Assembly (NCBI GenBank): GCA_002430925.1
Contig: DJDD01000130.1
Span: 1-17,172 of the forward strand
Direction: 5' to 3'
Length of the DNA stretch: 17,172 bases
Source: Flavobacteriales bacterium UBA5933
Lineage (GTDB): Bacteria; Bacteroidota; Bacteroidia; Flavobacteriales; Weeksellaceae
In this document: positions 1 to 6,156 of the stretch, piece after piece
Layout of the letters: each line of letters opens with the position of its first letter
Numbering within the stretch: position 1 is the stretch's first letter
Program-made: the position numbers and the translations under genes
Notes under the pieces: model-generated
The model's input: only the letters and a program-made list of their open reading frames with translations
Database searches by the model: none
What the model was told of the DNA's origin: nothing

Positions 1-2
1 GA

Positions 3-80
3 AATTTCGTTAGGATATCCAGTTCTTCTGAAGATAAATCAGTAGAGGATAGGCATGATGAAAATAAATCAATAGAATAA
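3..80 (+). CDS. 3' end of an unidentified protein, cut by the window edge
   Basis: Only the last 25 codons are visible, ending in TAA at 78-80. The other two forward frames hit stops within the first 45 bases, while this one stays open to a stop just before a strong hairpin terminator. The tail is hydrophilic and rich in Ser, Glu, Asp and Lys (it ends DENKSIE), as expected of a flexible C-terminus. It converges on phoH and shares its terminator. No function can be assigned from this fragment, and it could be chance. Confidence 0.45.
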   Translation, partial: NFVRISSSSEDKSVEDRHDENKSIE

Positions 81-86
81 ATAAAA

Positions 87-120
87 AAAACAGCTAAATC
101 TTAATGAGTTTAGCTGTTTT
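87..120. terminator. Bidirectional Rho-independent terminator between the left-edge gene and phoH
   Basis: CAGCTAAA (91-98) pairs with TTTAGCTG (109-116) around a 10-nt loop, and the stem extends through A/T pairs at 87-90 and 117-120. There is a T run on the plus side and an A run at 83-90, which is a U tract on the minus strand. It can therefore end both the left-edge gene and the minus-strand phoH, which stops at 125. Confidence 0.85.
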
Positions 121-124
121 ATTA

Positions 125-1096
125 TTATTTAATATCAATTTTTTTACGTTCTTTATCTTCGCTTGTCTTGTAAGCTTTTAATATTTCTCGAACAATTTTA
201 TGTCTTACAACATCTTTATCGTCCAAATATATCATACCAATATCTTTTACGCCACTTAAAATTGTTAAAGCTTCTCGTAAACCAGATTTTTGTTTTGGTG
301 GTAAATCTACTTGATCTGGATCACCTGTAATGATGAATTTCGAATGTTTACCCATTCTTGTTAAAAACATTTTCATTTGAGCATAAGTTGTATTTTGTGC
401 TTCATCCAAAATAACAAATGCATTGTCCAATGTTCTTCCTCGCATGAATGCTAATGGAGCAACTTCAATTACACCTTTTTCTGTGTAAGTAGATAATTTT
501 TCGAAAGGAATCATATCTCTCAAAGCATCATACAAAGGTTGTAAATAAGGATCTAGTTTGTCTTTCATATCACCAGGAAGAAAACCAAGATTTTCTCCAG
601 CTTCAACAGCAGGACGAGTCATTATAATTCTTCGTACTTCTTTATTTTTTAATGCTTGTACAGCTAAAGCTACCGCAGTATATGTTTTTCCTGTACCAGC
701 AGGTCCAATTGCAAAAACCATATCTTTATCGTAAACAGTCTGAACAAGTTTATGCTGATTTGGAGTTTGTGGTTTTATCATTTTTCCATTCACACCATGA
801 ACAATAATTGTATCTTCTTTTTTCATTTGAAGCATTTCATGATTGTCTTCAGTCATAATAATTTCCAATTCTCTATCAGAAAGATGATTAAATTTTTGAA
901 TATGATGAATTATTTTCTGTATTTTTTGTTCAAAAACTTTCAGAACGTCCTCATTTCCAAATACTGTTAATTGTCTTCCTCGAGCAATAATTTTTAATTT
1001 AGGATAATATTCTTTTATCCTTTTCAGATGTTCATTATTAGCACCATAAAAATCTTGTGCACTAATTTCTGCTAGTTCTATATTAATTTCTGTCAA
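125..1096 (-). CDS. phoH: PhoH family ATPase
   Basis: 323-residue PhoH-like protein, a cytoplasmic P-loop ATPase of the superfamily-1-like fold. The family is linked to RNA metabolism and stress, but its exact role is not settled. The N-terminal 100 residues contain the small KH-like region. The ATPase domain has Walker A GPAGTGKT at 131-138, RPAVEAGE at 161-168, and Walker B VILDEAQN at 228-235, followed by FIITGDPDQVDLP, all standard for the family. The start is TTG (complement of 1094-1096): no in-frame ATG, GTG or other TTG is visible just upstream, and beginning here gives the usual flavobacterial N-terminus of the form TEI.IELAEIS. It is divergent from the SAM-adenosyltransferase gene, with 66 bp between the two starts. 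Identification is confident; the physiological role is not known from the sequence. Confidence 0.95.
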   Translation of the reverse strand: MTEINIELAEISAQDFYGANNEHLKRIKEYYPKLKIIARGRQLTVFGNEDVLKVFEQKIQKIIHHIQKFNHLSDRELEIIMTEDNHEMLQMKKEDTIIVHGVNGKMIKPQTPNQHKLVQTVYDKDMVFAIGPAGTGKTYTAVALAVQALKNKEVRRIIMTRPAVEAGENLGFLPGDMKDKLDPYLQPLYDALRDMIPFEKLSTYTEKGVIEVAPLAFMRGRTLDNAFVILDEAQNTTYAQMKMFLTRMGKHSKFIITGDPDQVDLPPKQKSGLREALTILSGVKDIGMIYLDDKDVVRHKIVREILKAYKTSEDKERKKIDIK

Positions 1097-1124
1097 ATGT
1101 GTTTGTATTTTTGGTTCACATACA

Positions 1125-1132
1125 CAAAAATA
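1125..1132 (-). promoter_or_regulatory. Possible -7 box for phoH
   Basis: On the minus strand this reads TATTTTTG, a full match to the Bacteroidota -7 consensus TAnnTTTG. It lies 28 nt upstream of the TTG start of phoH, so the transcript would have a short leader. No convincing -33 TTG lies at the expected spacing, so this rests on the single box in AT-rich DNA. Confidence 0.35.
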
Positions 1133-1137
1133 AACAA

Positions 1138-1145
1138 TATATTTG
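1138..1145 (+). promoter_or_regulatory. Possible -7 box for the SAM-family/hemJ/gldFG operon
   Basis: TATATTTG matches TAnnTTTG and lies 17 nt before the ATG at 1163. A TTG at 1111-1113 could be the -33 element, but its 24-nt spacing is longer than usual. The predicted transcript would start around 1151-1153 with a leader of about ten bases. Confidence 0.45.
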
Positions 1146-1162
1146 CTAATTATTACAGAATA

Positions 1163-2005
1163 ATGGCAATTATTACATTAACATCGGATTTTGGTCTCAA
1201 AGATTACTTTGTTTCTAGCGTAAAAGGCGCAATTCTAAAAGAGTTGGCCGATGTTACAATTGTTGATATTTCCCATAATATCAATCCTTATGATTTATCA
1301 GAAGCTGCTTATGTCATTCGTAACACTTATGATGAGTTTCCCAAAGGAACAATTCATATCATAGGTGTAAATGCTCTTAATACACCATTTCAGAAACCAA
1401 TTTGTGCTTTTATAAACGGACACTATTTTGTTTGTGCAGATAATGGAATTCTATCATTGATTTACCAAAACACAGAGACAGAAGAAATTTATGAAGTAAC
1501 CGCATATCCTGAAGGAATGGAGAGTTTATTTCCTATGAAAAATTGTTTTGTACCTATTGCTTGCCATTTGGCAAGAGGAGGTTTACCTGCTATTTTAGGA
1601 AATAAAAGAACAGAATTAAGACAGCTGAATGAATTAAAACCAATTTATAGAGATGATAAATTTATAACGGGTAATGTTATTTATATTGATCATTTTGGAA
1701 ATGTAGTAACCAATATCTCTAAATCTTTTTTTGAAGAAATTGCAAAAGATAGAGATTACAAAATACTATTACGTCAAAAAGATTTTTCAATTACAGATAT
1801 TAATATAATTTACCAACATTATAACGAAGTTGTTCAGGACTTTAGTAAAGAAGTCCAAGCTTTTGGTAGAACTTTATGTTTATTTAACTCTGCAGATTTT
1901 CTTGAAGTAACACTCTACAAAAGTAATCCAGTTATTTCTGGAGGAGCAAATAAATTGATGGGATTGAAAAAAGGAGATACAATTACAATTGAATTTGAAA
2001 ATTAA
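1163..2005 (+). CDS. SAM hydroxide adenosyltransferase family protein (DUF62), atypical active site
   Basis: 280 residues. The family (relatives of fluorinase and chlorinase) typically splits S-adenosylmethionine with hydroxide to give adenosine and methionine. Visible family features are TSDFGLKDYFVSSVKGA at 7-23, DISHNINPYDLSEAAY at 35-50, ADNGILSL at 92-99, and, in the C-terminal domain, GNVIYIDHFGNVVTNIS at 170-186. The reading frame is open from 1097, but the ATG at 1163 is chosen because MAIITLTSDFG is the normal family N-terminus and the 22 residues before it look unrelated. The usual VDPGVG..R segment is replaced by VNALNTPFQK (69-78), and the usual FHGRDIFAP by LFPMKNCFVP (123-132). 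The Asp, Arg and His reported as catalytic in archaeal members therefore appear absent. First gene of an operon with hemJ, gldF and gldG. Family membership is confident; activity is uncertain. Confidence 0.88.
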   Translation: MAIITLTSDFGLKDYFVSSVKGAILKELADVTIVDISHNINPYDLSEAAYVIRNTYDEFPKGTIHIIGVNALNTPFQKPICAFINGHYFVCADNGILSLIYQNTETEEIYEVTAYPEGMESLFPMKNCFVPIACHLARGGLPAILGNKRTELRQLNELKPIYRDDKFITGNVIYIDHFGNVVTNISKSFFEEIAKDRDYKILLRQKDFSITDINIIYQHYNEVVQDFSKEVQAFGRTLCLFNSADFLEVTLYKSNPVISGGANKLMGLKKGDTITIEFEN

Positions 2006-2044
2006 CGCTAGAAAAAAGTAGGACGAAAAAGAATTATAAATAAA

Positions 2045-2590
2045 ATGACATATAATTATTTAATATACAAAGCAATACATATCATCTTTGTAGTTAGTTA
2101 CTTTGCTGGTTTATTTTATATTGTTAGGTTGATGATTTATCATACCGAAACACAAAAAATGGATGAGCCTAAAAGAACAATTTTACAAGAGCAATATACA
2201 TACATGGAAAAAAAATTGTGGAATGTAATTACTGCTCCAGCTCTTGTTATTTTAGCGACAATGGGAATTAATATGTTGTTAAAAAATCCATCTTTGTTAC
2301 AGCTTCCTTGGATGAAAAGTAAACTAGGAATGGTAAGTGTTTTATTAATTTATCACCTTTGGTGTTGGCGAACATTAAAACAAATTCAAAAAAATGTTTA
2401 TAAATATACTTCTGTTCAACTTAGAATGATGAACGAAGTTGCTACAATTCTTCTATTTACAATTGTATTTGCTGTTATACAAAAAACAGATTTTGCAAAA
2501 GATTGGTATTGGTCTATAGTAAGTTTCTTTGGTTCTGGTGTAATACTTATGCTTATTGTTCGTTTAATAAATAGAAATAATAAAAAATAA
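2045..2590 (+). CDS. hemJ: Protoporphyrinogen IX oxidase HemJ
   Basis: 181-residue inner-membrane protein of the HemJ/UPF0093 family, which oxidises protoporphyrinogen IX to protoporphyrin IX late in haem synthesis. Helix 1 carries KAIHIIFVVSYFAGLFYIVRL (residues 9-29), with the conserved His12 and Arg28, followed by MIYH. Further family signatures are MEKKLWNVITAPALV (54-68), WMKSKLGM (89-96) with the conserved lysine region, and RMMNEVATILLF (127-138). About five membrane segments are visible. A final one (about 156-174) lies beyond the roughly 145 residues of short proteobacterial HemJ proteins. It starts 39 bp after the SAM-family gene, and gldF follows after one base, so it is co-transcribed. 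No other haem genes are in view. Confidence 0.9.
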   Translation: MTYNYLIYKAIHIIFVVSYFAGLFYIVRLMIYHTETQKMDEPKRTILQEQYTYMEKKLWNVITAPALVILATMGINMLLKNPSLLQLPWMKSKLGMVSVLLIYHLWCWRTLKQIQKNVYKYTSVQLRMMNEVATILLFTIVFAVIQKTDFAKDWYWSIVSFFGSGVILMLIVRLINRNNKK

Positions 2591-2591
2591 T

Positions 2592-3320
2592 ATGTGGACA
2601 ATCTTTAAAAAAGAATTTTCCAATTTTTATCTTGGTTTTACAGCTTATTTATCAGCACTAACATTTGTTGTTGTTTCAGTGTTATTCCTTTGGTTTTTTG
2701 ATAATGAATATAATGTTTTCAATACAGGAAATGCTTCTCTAAGTAGCTTTTTCTTTATTGCTCCATGGATATTTTTATTCTTAATTCCGGCTCTTACAAT
2801 GAAATTGATTGCAGAAGAGCAAGCGAACGGAACCTTATTATGGTTATTTACTTTACCAATAAAAAATAACCAAATCGTTTTAGGTAAATACTTTGCTGTA
2901 TTATCAGTTATTATTTTTTGTTTACTGTCAACATTTTTATTCACAATAACTTTACAAGAATTTTTAATACCAGAACAAGAACTGGATTATGGCACAATTC
3001 TATCAGGTTATATTGGTTTATTTTTTCTTGGAAGCTTATTTGCAGCAATCGGATTATTTACATCTTCTATTACTAAAAATCAAGTATTAGCCTATGTTTT
3101 CGCTGTATTTTGTTGCTTCATATTTTATTATGGTTTTGAAGGTTTAGCTTCTTATAATTTATTAGGAACATTAGATTTTTATGTTCAAAAAATAGGAAGT
3201 TACACACATTATAATCAGTTTTTAAAAGGAATTATAGATACTCGTGATTTGCTTTATTTTATAGTATTGATTGCAATTTTAAGTCAATTAACTATTATTA
3301 ATCTTGAAAATAAAAAATAG
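2592..3320 (+). CDS. gldF: Gliding motility-associated ABC transporter permease GldF
   Basis: 242-residue ABC-2 type permease with about six membrane helices and a short cytoplasmic N-terminus (MWTIFKKEFSNFYLG). The stretch PALTMKLIAEEQANGTLLWL (residues 66-85), with its EE...G.LLL-like pattern, is typical of ABC-2 permeases of the NatB/GldF type. In Flavobacterium johnsoniae, GldA (ATPase), GldF and GldG form a transporter needed for gliding, though homologues also occur in non-gliding Bacteroidota. gldG follows after 4 bp. gldA is not in this window and is normally encoded elsewhere. The transported substrate is unknown. Confidence 0.93.
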   Translation: MWTIFKKEFSNFYLGFTAYLSALTFVVVSVLFLWFFDNEYNVFNTGNASLSSFFFIAPWIFLFLIPALTMKLIAEEQANGTLLWLFTLPIKNNQIVLGKYFAVLSVIIFCLLSTFLFTITLQEFLIPEQELDYGTILSGYIGLFFLGSLFAAIGLFTSSITKNQVLAYVFAVFCCFIFYYGFEGLASYNLLGTLDFYVQKIGSYTHYNQFLKGIIDTRDLLYFIVLIAILSQLTIINLENKK

Positions 3321-3324
3321 TGCC

Positions 3325-4995
3325 ATGAAGAAATTAAATAAATCAAGCCTTATTATTTTCATAGCGTTAATAGCTATTTTTATTATTGGTCAATTCGTTT
3401 ATACACGAATTGATATGACAAAGGACAAACGTTTTACGCTAACATCAACTACAGAAAAATTAGTAGAAAATGTAAAACAACCTTTAAAAATAGAAGTTCT
3501 ACTTGGAGGAGATTTAACAGGAGATTATAGAATATTAAAAAACGAAATTCAGTTTTTATTGGATGAACTTCGAGAAAAGAATAATAATATTTCTTACTCT
3601 TTTATTGATCCTGTAGATTTAGGTCAAGCAGAATTACAAGAAAATAAGTTAGCTCCTGTTCCTATTAAAACAGATAAAGGAGTATTAAATGTTTATCCTT
3701 ATGCAAAAATAACTTACGGAGGTAAATCTACTTTCATGGAAGTATTGGTCAATGATCCATCTATTTCTTTTGATGAATTAGCAATTGCTTCTACAGAAAA
3801 GTTAGAATATTTATTTGCAGAAAAAATACAAAAAGCAACCAATTTCAATCGTAAAAGAATTGGTTTCATTGTTCATCATGATGAATTACCTGAAGCTAAT
3901 ATCCAAGGACTTGGTCGTGCTTTGTCAGAAAAATATGATGTAGAAATTTATCTTAACCCAATTGCAAATAAATCTTTTACATTGCAACCATCAGATTTAG
4001 ATAGTTTAAAGCGATTTGATGCCTTAATTGATGCAAAACCTACTTTGCCGTTCACAGATATGGATAAATTAGTTTTAGACCAATATGTAATGAATGGTGG
4101 TAAACTATTGATGGCTTTAGAAACGGTTGATGCAGATATGGATTCTATTTTCCGTAGTGGAAAAATTGTTGCATTTCCAAGAGATTTAAAGATAAATGAC
4201 TTTTTATTTAATTATGGAGTTCGTATTCATCCTGCTGTTATAAAAGATTTAAACGGAGCTCAAATTGTTTTGGCAGATGGAGAAACTGCTGGAAATACAA
4301 GTTATAATTATTATACTTGGCCTTATTTTGAATTGGGTGTAAAAGGAGAAGAAAATCCTATTACAAGCTCAATAGATCCTGTGTTATTTCAGTTTGCAAA
4401 CCCAATAGAATTATTAAAAAATCCGAATGTAAAACAAACAGTGTTGTTGAGTACATCTCCTCAAACAACTCTTAAGCCTGCATTAAATTTTATTGAACTA
4501 AATGAAGTTGATATTAACGATACAGAAGAATACAAAATGGGAAAAATTCCTATGGCTGTTTTGCTAGAAGGTAATTTTAACTCAGCCTATTCAATGCGAT
4601 ATGAGCGAAAAGAATTTCCAAACTTTAAAGCAAAAACAACCGATGGAAAAATGATTGTAATTTCTGATGGGGATGTTTTAAAAAATTCTCTTTGGCGAGG
4701 AATACCAATGCAATTAGGTGAAAATAAATTTTCTGTTCGTCCAGATAATCCTGATGGTAAACCAAAAACGTATGCAAATCAAACATTTGCAATGAACGCA
4801 ATGGATTATTTATTAGGAGATGCAGATTTTCTAGCTTTAAGAAACCGTAAATTAGAAATTCCATTGCTTAGTGAGACAGTCGTTTTACAAGAAAAGTCTA
4901 CTTGGCAAATAATAAATATTCTTGTTCCAAGTGCTATTATTATTCTATTGGGAGGGATTGGATTTTGGCTTCGCAAGAAACGATTTGCAAAATAG
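3325..4995 (+). CDS. gldG: Gliding motility-associated ABC transporter component GldG
   Basis: 556 residues. The N-terminal membrane helix (about 8-28, SSLIIFIALIAIFIIGQFVY) is followed by a large extracytoplasmic region with the DUF4350/GldG pattern: MTKDKRFTLTSTTEKLV just after the helix, then KRIGFIVHHDELPEANIQGL and GKLLMALETVDADMDS. A second helix near the C-terminus (NILVPSAIIILLGGIGFWL) precedes a basic tail, RKKRFAK. This one-helix/large-domain/one-helix layout is usual for GldG, which partners GldF. The ATG at 3325 is preferred to an in-frame TTG at 3304 that would overlap gldF and add seven non-family residues. Last gene of the operon; a hairpin follows 25 bp after the stop. Confidence 0.93.
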   Translation: MKKLNKSSLIIFIALIAIFIIGQFVYTRIDMTKDKRFTLTSTTEKLVENVKQPLKIEVLLGGDLTGDYRILKNEIQFLLDELREKNNNISYSFIDPVDLGQAELQENKLAPVPIKTDKGVLNVYPYAKITYGGKSTFMEVLVNDPSISFDELAIASTEKLEYLFAEKIQKATNFNRKRIGFIVHHDELPEANIQGLGRALSEKYDVEIYLNPIANKSFTLQPSDLDSLKRFDALIDAKPTLPFTDMDKLVLDQYVMNGGKLLMALETVDADMDSIFRSGKIVAFPRDLKINDFLFNYGVRIHPAVIKDLNGAQIVLADGETAGNTSYNYYTWPYFELGVKGEENPITSSIDPVLFQFANPIELLKNPNVKQTVLLSTSPQTTLKPALNFIELNEVDINDTEEYKMGKIPMAVLLEGNFNSAYSMRYERKEFPNFKAKTTDGKMIVISDGDVLKNSLWRGIPMQLGENKFSVRPDNPDGKPKTYANQTFAMNAMDYLLGDADFLALRNRKLEIPLLSETVVLQEKSTWQIINILVPSAIIILLGGIGFWLRKKRFAK

Positions 4996-5020
4996 ATGAT
5001 ATATATTTTTGGAATAATAC

Positions 5021-5043
5021 GTAACATATAATGTTACTTTTTT
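5021..5043 (+). terminator. Probable terminator of the SAM-family/hemJ/gldFG operon
   Basis: GTAACAT (5021-5027) pairs with ATGTTAC (5031-5037) across a 3-nt loop and is followed by six T (5038-5043). The stem is AT-rich and so rather weak, but its position just after gldG and its T run fit a Rho-independent terminator. Confidence 0.6.
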
Positions 5044-5063
5044 CCCGAGTAGTTATCTCAAAG

Positions 5064-5108
5064 TATACAACAAAAGTAACTTCTATAAAAGGTTGCTTTT
5101 GTTGTATA
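5064..5108. repeat. 17-bp inverted repeat in the gldG-methyltransferase intergenic block
   Basis: The left arm 5064-5080 (TATACAACAAAAGTAAC) and the right arm 5092-5108 (GTTGCTTTTGTTGTATA) are complementary over 17 bp, with a single G.U wobble and an 11-nt loop. Neither side has an adjacent T run, so it does not look like an ordinary terminator. It sits between the gldG terminator and the dispersed repeat. Its function is unknown; it could be an RNA hairpin, a protein-binding site, or a separate small repeat. Confidence 0.75.
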
Positions 5109-5157
5109 AATCAGGTTTGTGTTTTTCTTTTGTTACGGATTACTACAAGTTTTGTAT

Positions 5158-5270
5158 GCAATAACGATTGCAATGGAAATCCTTTTCTAATAAGATGCAT
5201 TTCGATTTCAGCTGAATTACCAATTAGAAAAGATTGAAATGGAAAGCGTGGCACGAAGTGATTGCCCAAA
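5158..5270 (-). repeat. Dispersed structured repeat, copy 1 (complete-looking)
   Basis: Read on the minus strand, it begins with GGGCAAT, then a 3-bp hairpin CACTTCGTG, CCACG, and the box TTTCCATTTCAATC. A 10-bp stem follows, formed by CTTTTCTAAT and ATTAGAAAAG around a 31-nt loop; then a second box TTTCCATTGCAATC (13 of 14 identical to the first, direct orientation) and a closing GCAAT/ATTGC hairpin. On plus coordinates the boxes are 5232-5245 and 5166-5179, and the stem arms are 5223-5232 and 5182-5191. The same order of parts occurs at 17078-17172. I recall similar GGGC...CTTTCCGCTACAATC elements in flavobacterial intergenic DNA, but could not check this. No protein-coding frame is credible here. 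Confidence 0.7.
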
Positions 5271-5301
5271 AATTAATTATACATCTATAATTCAATTCAT
5301 A

Positions 5302-5333
5302 AAAAAAGAGTTCGATTCATCGAACTCTTTTTT
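5302..5333. terminator. Bidirectional terminator after the methyltransferase gene
   Basis: A 14-bp perfect stem (5302-5315 with 5320-5333; core GAGTTCGA/TCGAACTC) has a 4-nt loop TTCA, an A run on the left and a T run on the right. On the minus strand this is a strong U-tract terminator for the methyltransferase gene, which stops at 5371. It can also stop plus-strand read-through from the gldG side. Confidence 0.88.
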
Positions 5334-5370
5334 ATTTTTTTATTTTCCCTTTTTAGAATAATTAACTGAA

Positions 5371-6144
5371 TTATTGGATTGGTTTTCTAACAAGTGGTAA
5401 AATTTCACCTTTTTCTAGGCAGAATTTCTTTACATCTTCTGGAGATATTTCCTTTGTATAGTCTACTTTTTCTACAATAAAACCAACTTTTTCTAGTCGA
5501 TTGTAATAATCTAAACCGTAAACACGAACATGGTCATATTGACCAAATTTTTCTTTACGTTCTTCTTTTGTTGTAACTGTAGGATCTTCATAAGTAACTT
5601 CTCTTTGGTAAGAGATAGGAACTTGAAAAATTCCCCATCCCCCAGGTTTCATAACACGAAATAGTTCACTCATTGCTTTGTGATCATCTTCAATATGTTC
5701 TAAAACATGGTTACAAAATATGATATCAAAAGTATCATCACCAAATGGTAAATCACATAAATCTGCTTTAACATCAGCCAAAGGAGATTCGATATCACAT
5801 GTTACATATTCCAAATTTTTCATGTCACGAAAACGCTTCACAAAAGATTGTTCTGGAGCAACATGTAAAACTTTTGCTTTCTCTGTAAAGAAAGATGTTT
5901 TGTTTTTAAGATACAACCACATTAAACGGTGACGTTCCAATGAAAATGTACTTGGAGAAAGAACATTATCTCTTTGTTTTTCGTATCCATAAGGTAAAAG
6001 ACTGTAATATCCTTGTCCATCAATTGGATCTACAAATCTATTTCCTTTCATAAACCAGACTAAAATTGGTCGTATGATATAACTACCTTGTATTAATAAT
6101 GGACGTGGTAGAATATTCATTATTTTTTTTAAAAGCTTTTTCAC
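5371..6144 (-). CDS. Class I SAM-dependent methyltransferase, substrate unknown
   Basis: 257 residues. The C-terminal two thirds have the Methyltransf_11-like order: motif I VLHVAPE at 92-98, YVTCDIES at 113-120 (acidic end of strand 2), DLPFGDDTFDIIFCNHVLEH at 131-150, then FRVMKPGGWGIFQVP at 162-176. Motif I is unusual: the standard glycine-rich D.G.G is replaced by H.APE. The first 35 residues are basic and hydrophobic (KKLLKKIMNILPRPLLIQ), which could bind membrane or a partner. A C-terminal GEILPLVRKP motif looks family-specific. It is the last gene of the minus-strand run, 12 bp after map. The substrate cannot be named; it may be a small molecule, a sugar or a lipid. A second in-frame ATG at codon 9 is possible. 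Confidence 0.85.
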   Translation of the reverse strand: MKKLLKKIMNILPRPLLIQGSYIIRPILVWFMKGNRFVDPIDGQGYYSLLPYGYEKQRDNVLSPSTFSLERHRLMWLYLKNKTSFFTEKAKVLHVAPEQSFVKRFRDMKNLEYVTCDIESPLADVKADLCDLPFGDDTFDIIFCNHVLEHIEDDHKAMSELFRVMKPGGWGIFQVPISYQREVTYEDPTVTTKEERKEKFGQYDHVRVYGLDYYNRLEKVGFIVEKVDYTKEISPEDVKKFCLEKGEILPLVRKPIQ

Positions 6145-6156
6145 AAAAAGTTTTTA

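Noticed and set aside
752..970. Plus-strand open frame rich in Phe and Asn inside phoH
   Set aside because: It is a shadow of the phoH coding strand; its composition is what antisense AT-rich DNA gives.
1097..1162. Upstream ATG extension of the SAM-family gene by 22 codons
   Set aside because: The added residues are not family-like, they would cover the probable promoter, and the ATG at 1163 gives the normal MAIITLTSDFG start.
3304..3324. In-frame TTG start for gldG overlapping gldF
   Set aside because: The ATG at 3325 is 4 bp after the gldF stop and gives the expected short basic N-terminus before the first helix.
5031..5237. A 68-codon plus-strand open frame in the block after gldG
   Set aside because: It runs through the terminator stem, the 17-bp hairpin and the dispersed repeat, has unusual composition rich in Cys, and shows no domain pattern.
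4996..5370. Possible tRNA, riboswitch or small RNA gene in the largest intergenic block
   Set aside because: No cloverleaf, CCA end or known riboswitch core is visible; the hairpins there are explained as terminators, a 17-bp inverted repeat and the dispersed repeat.
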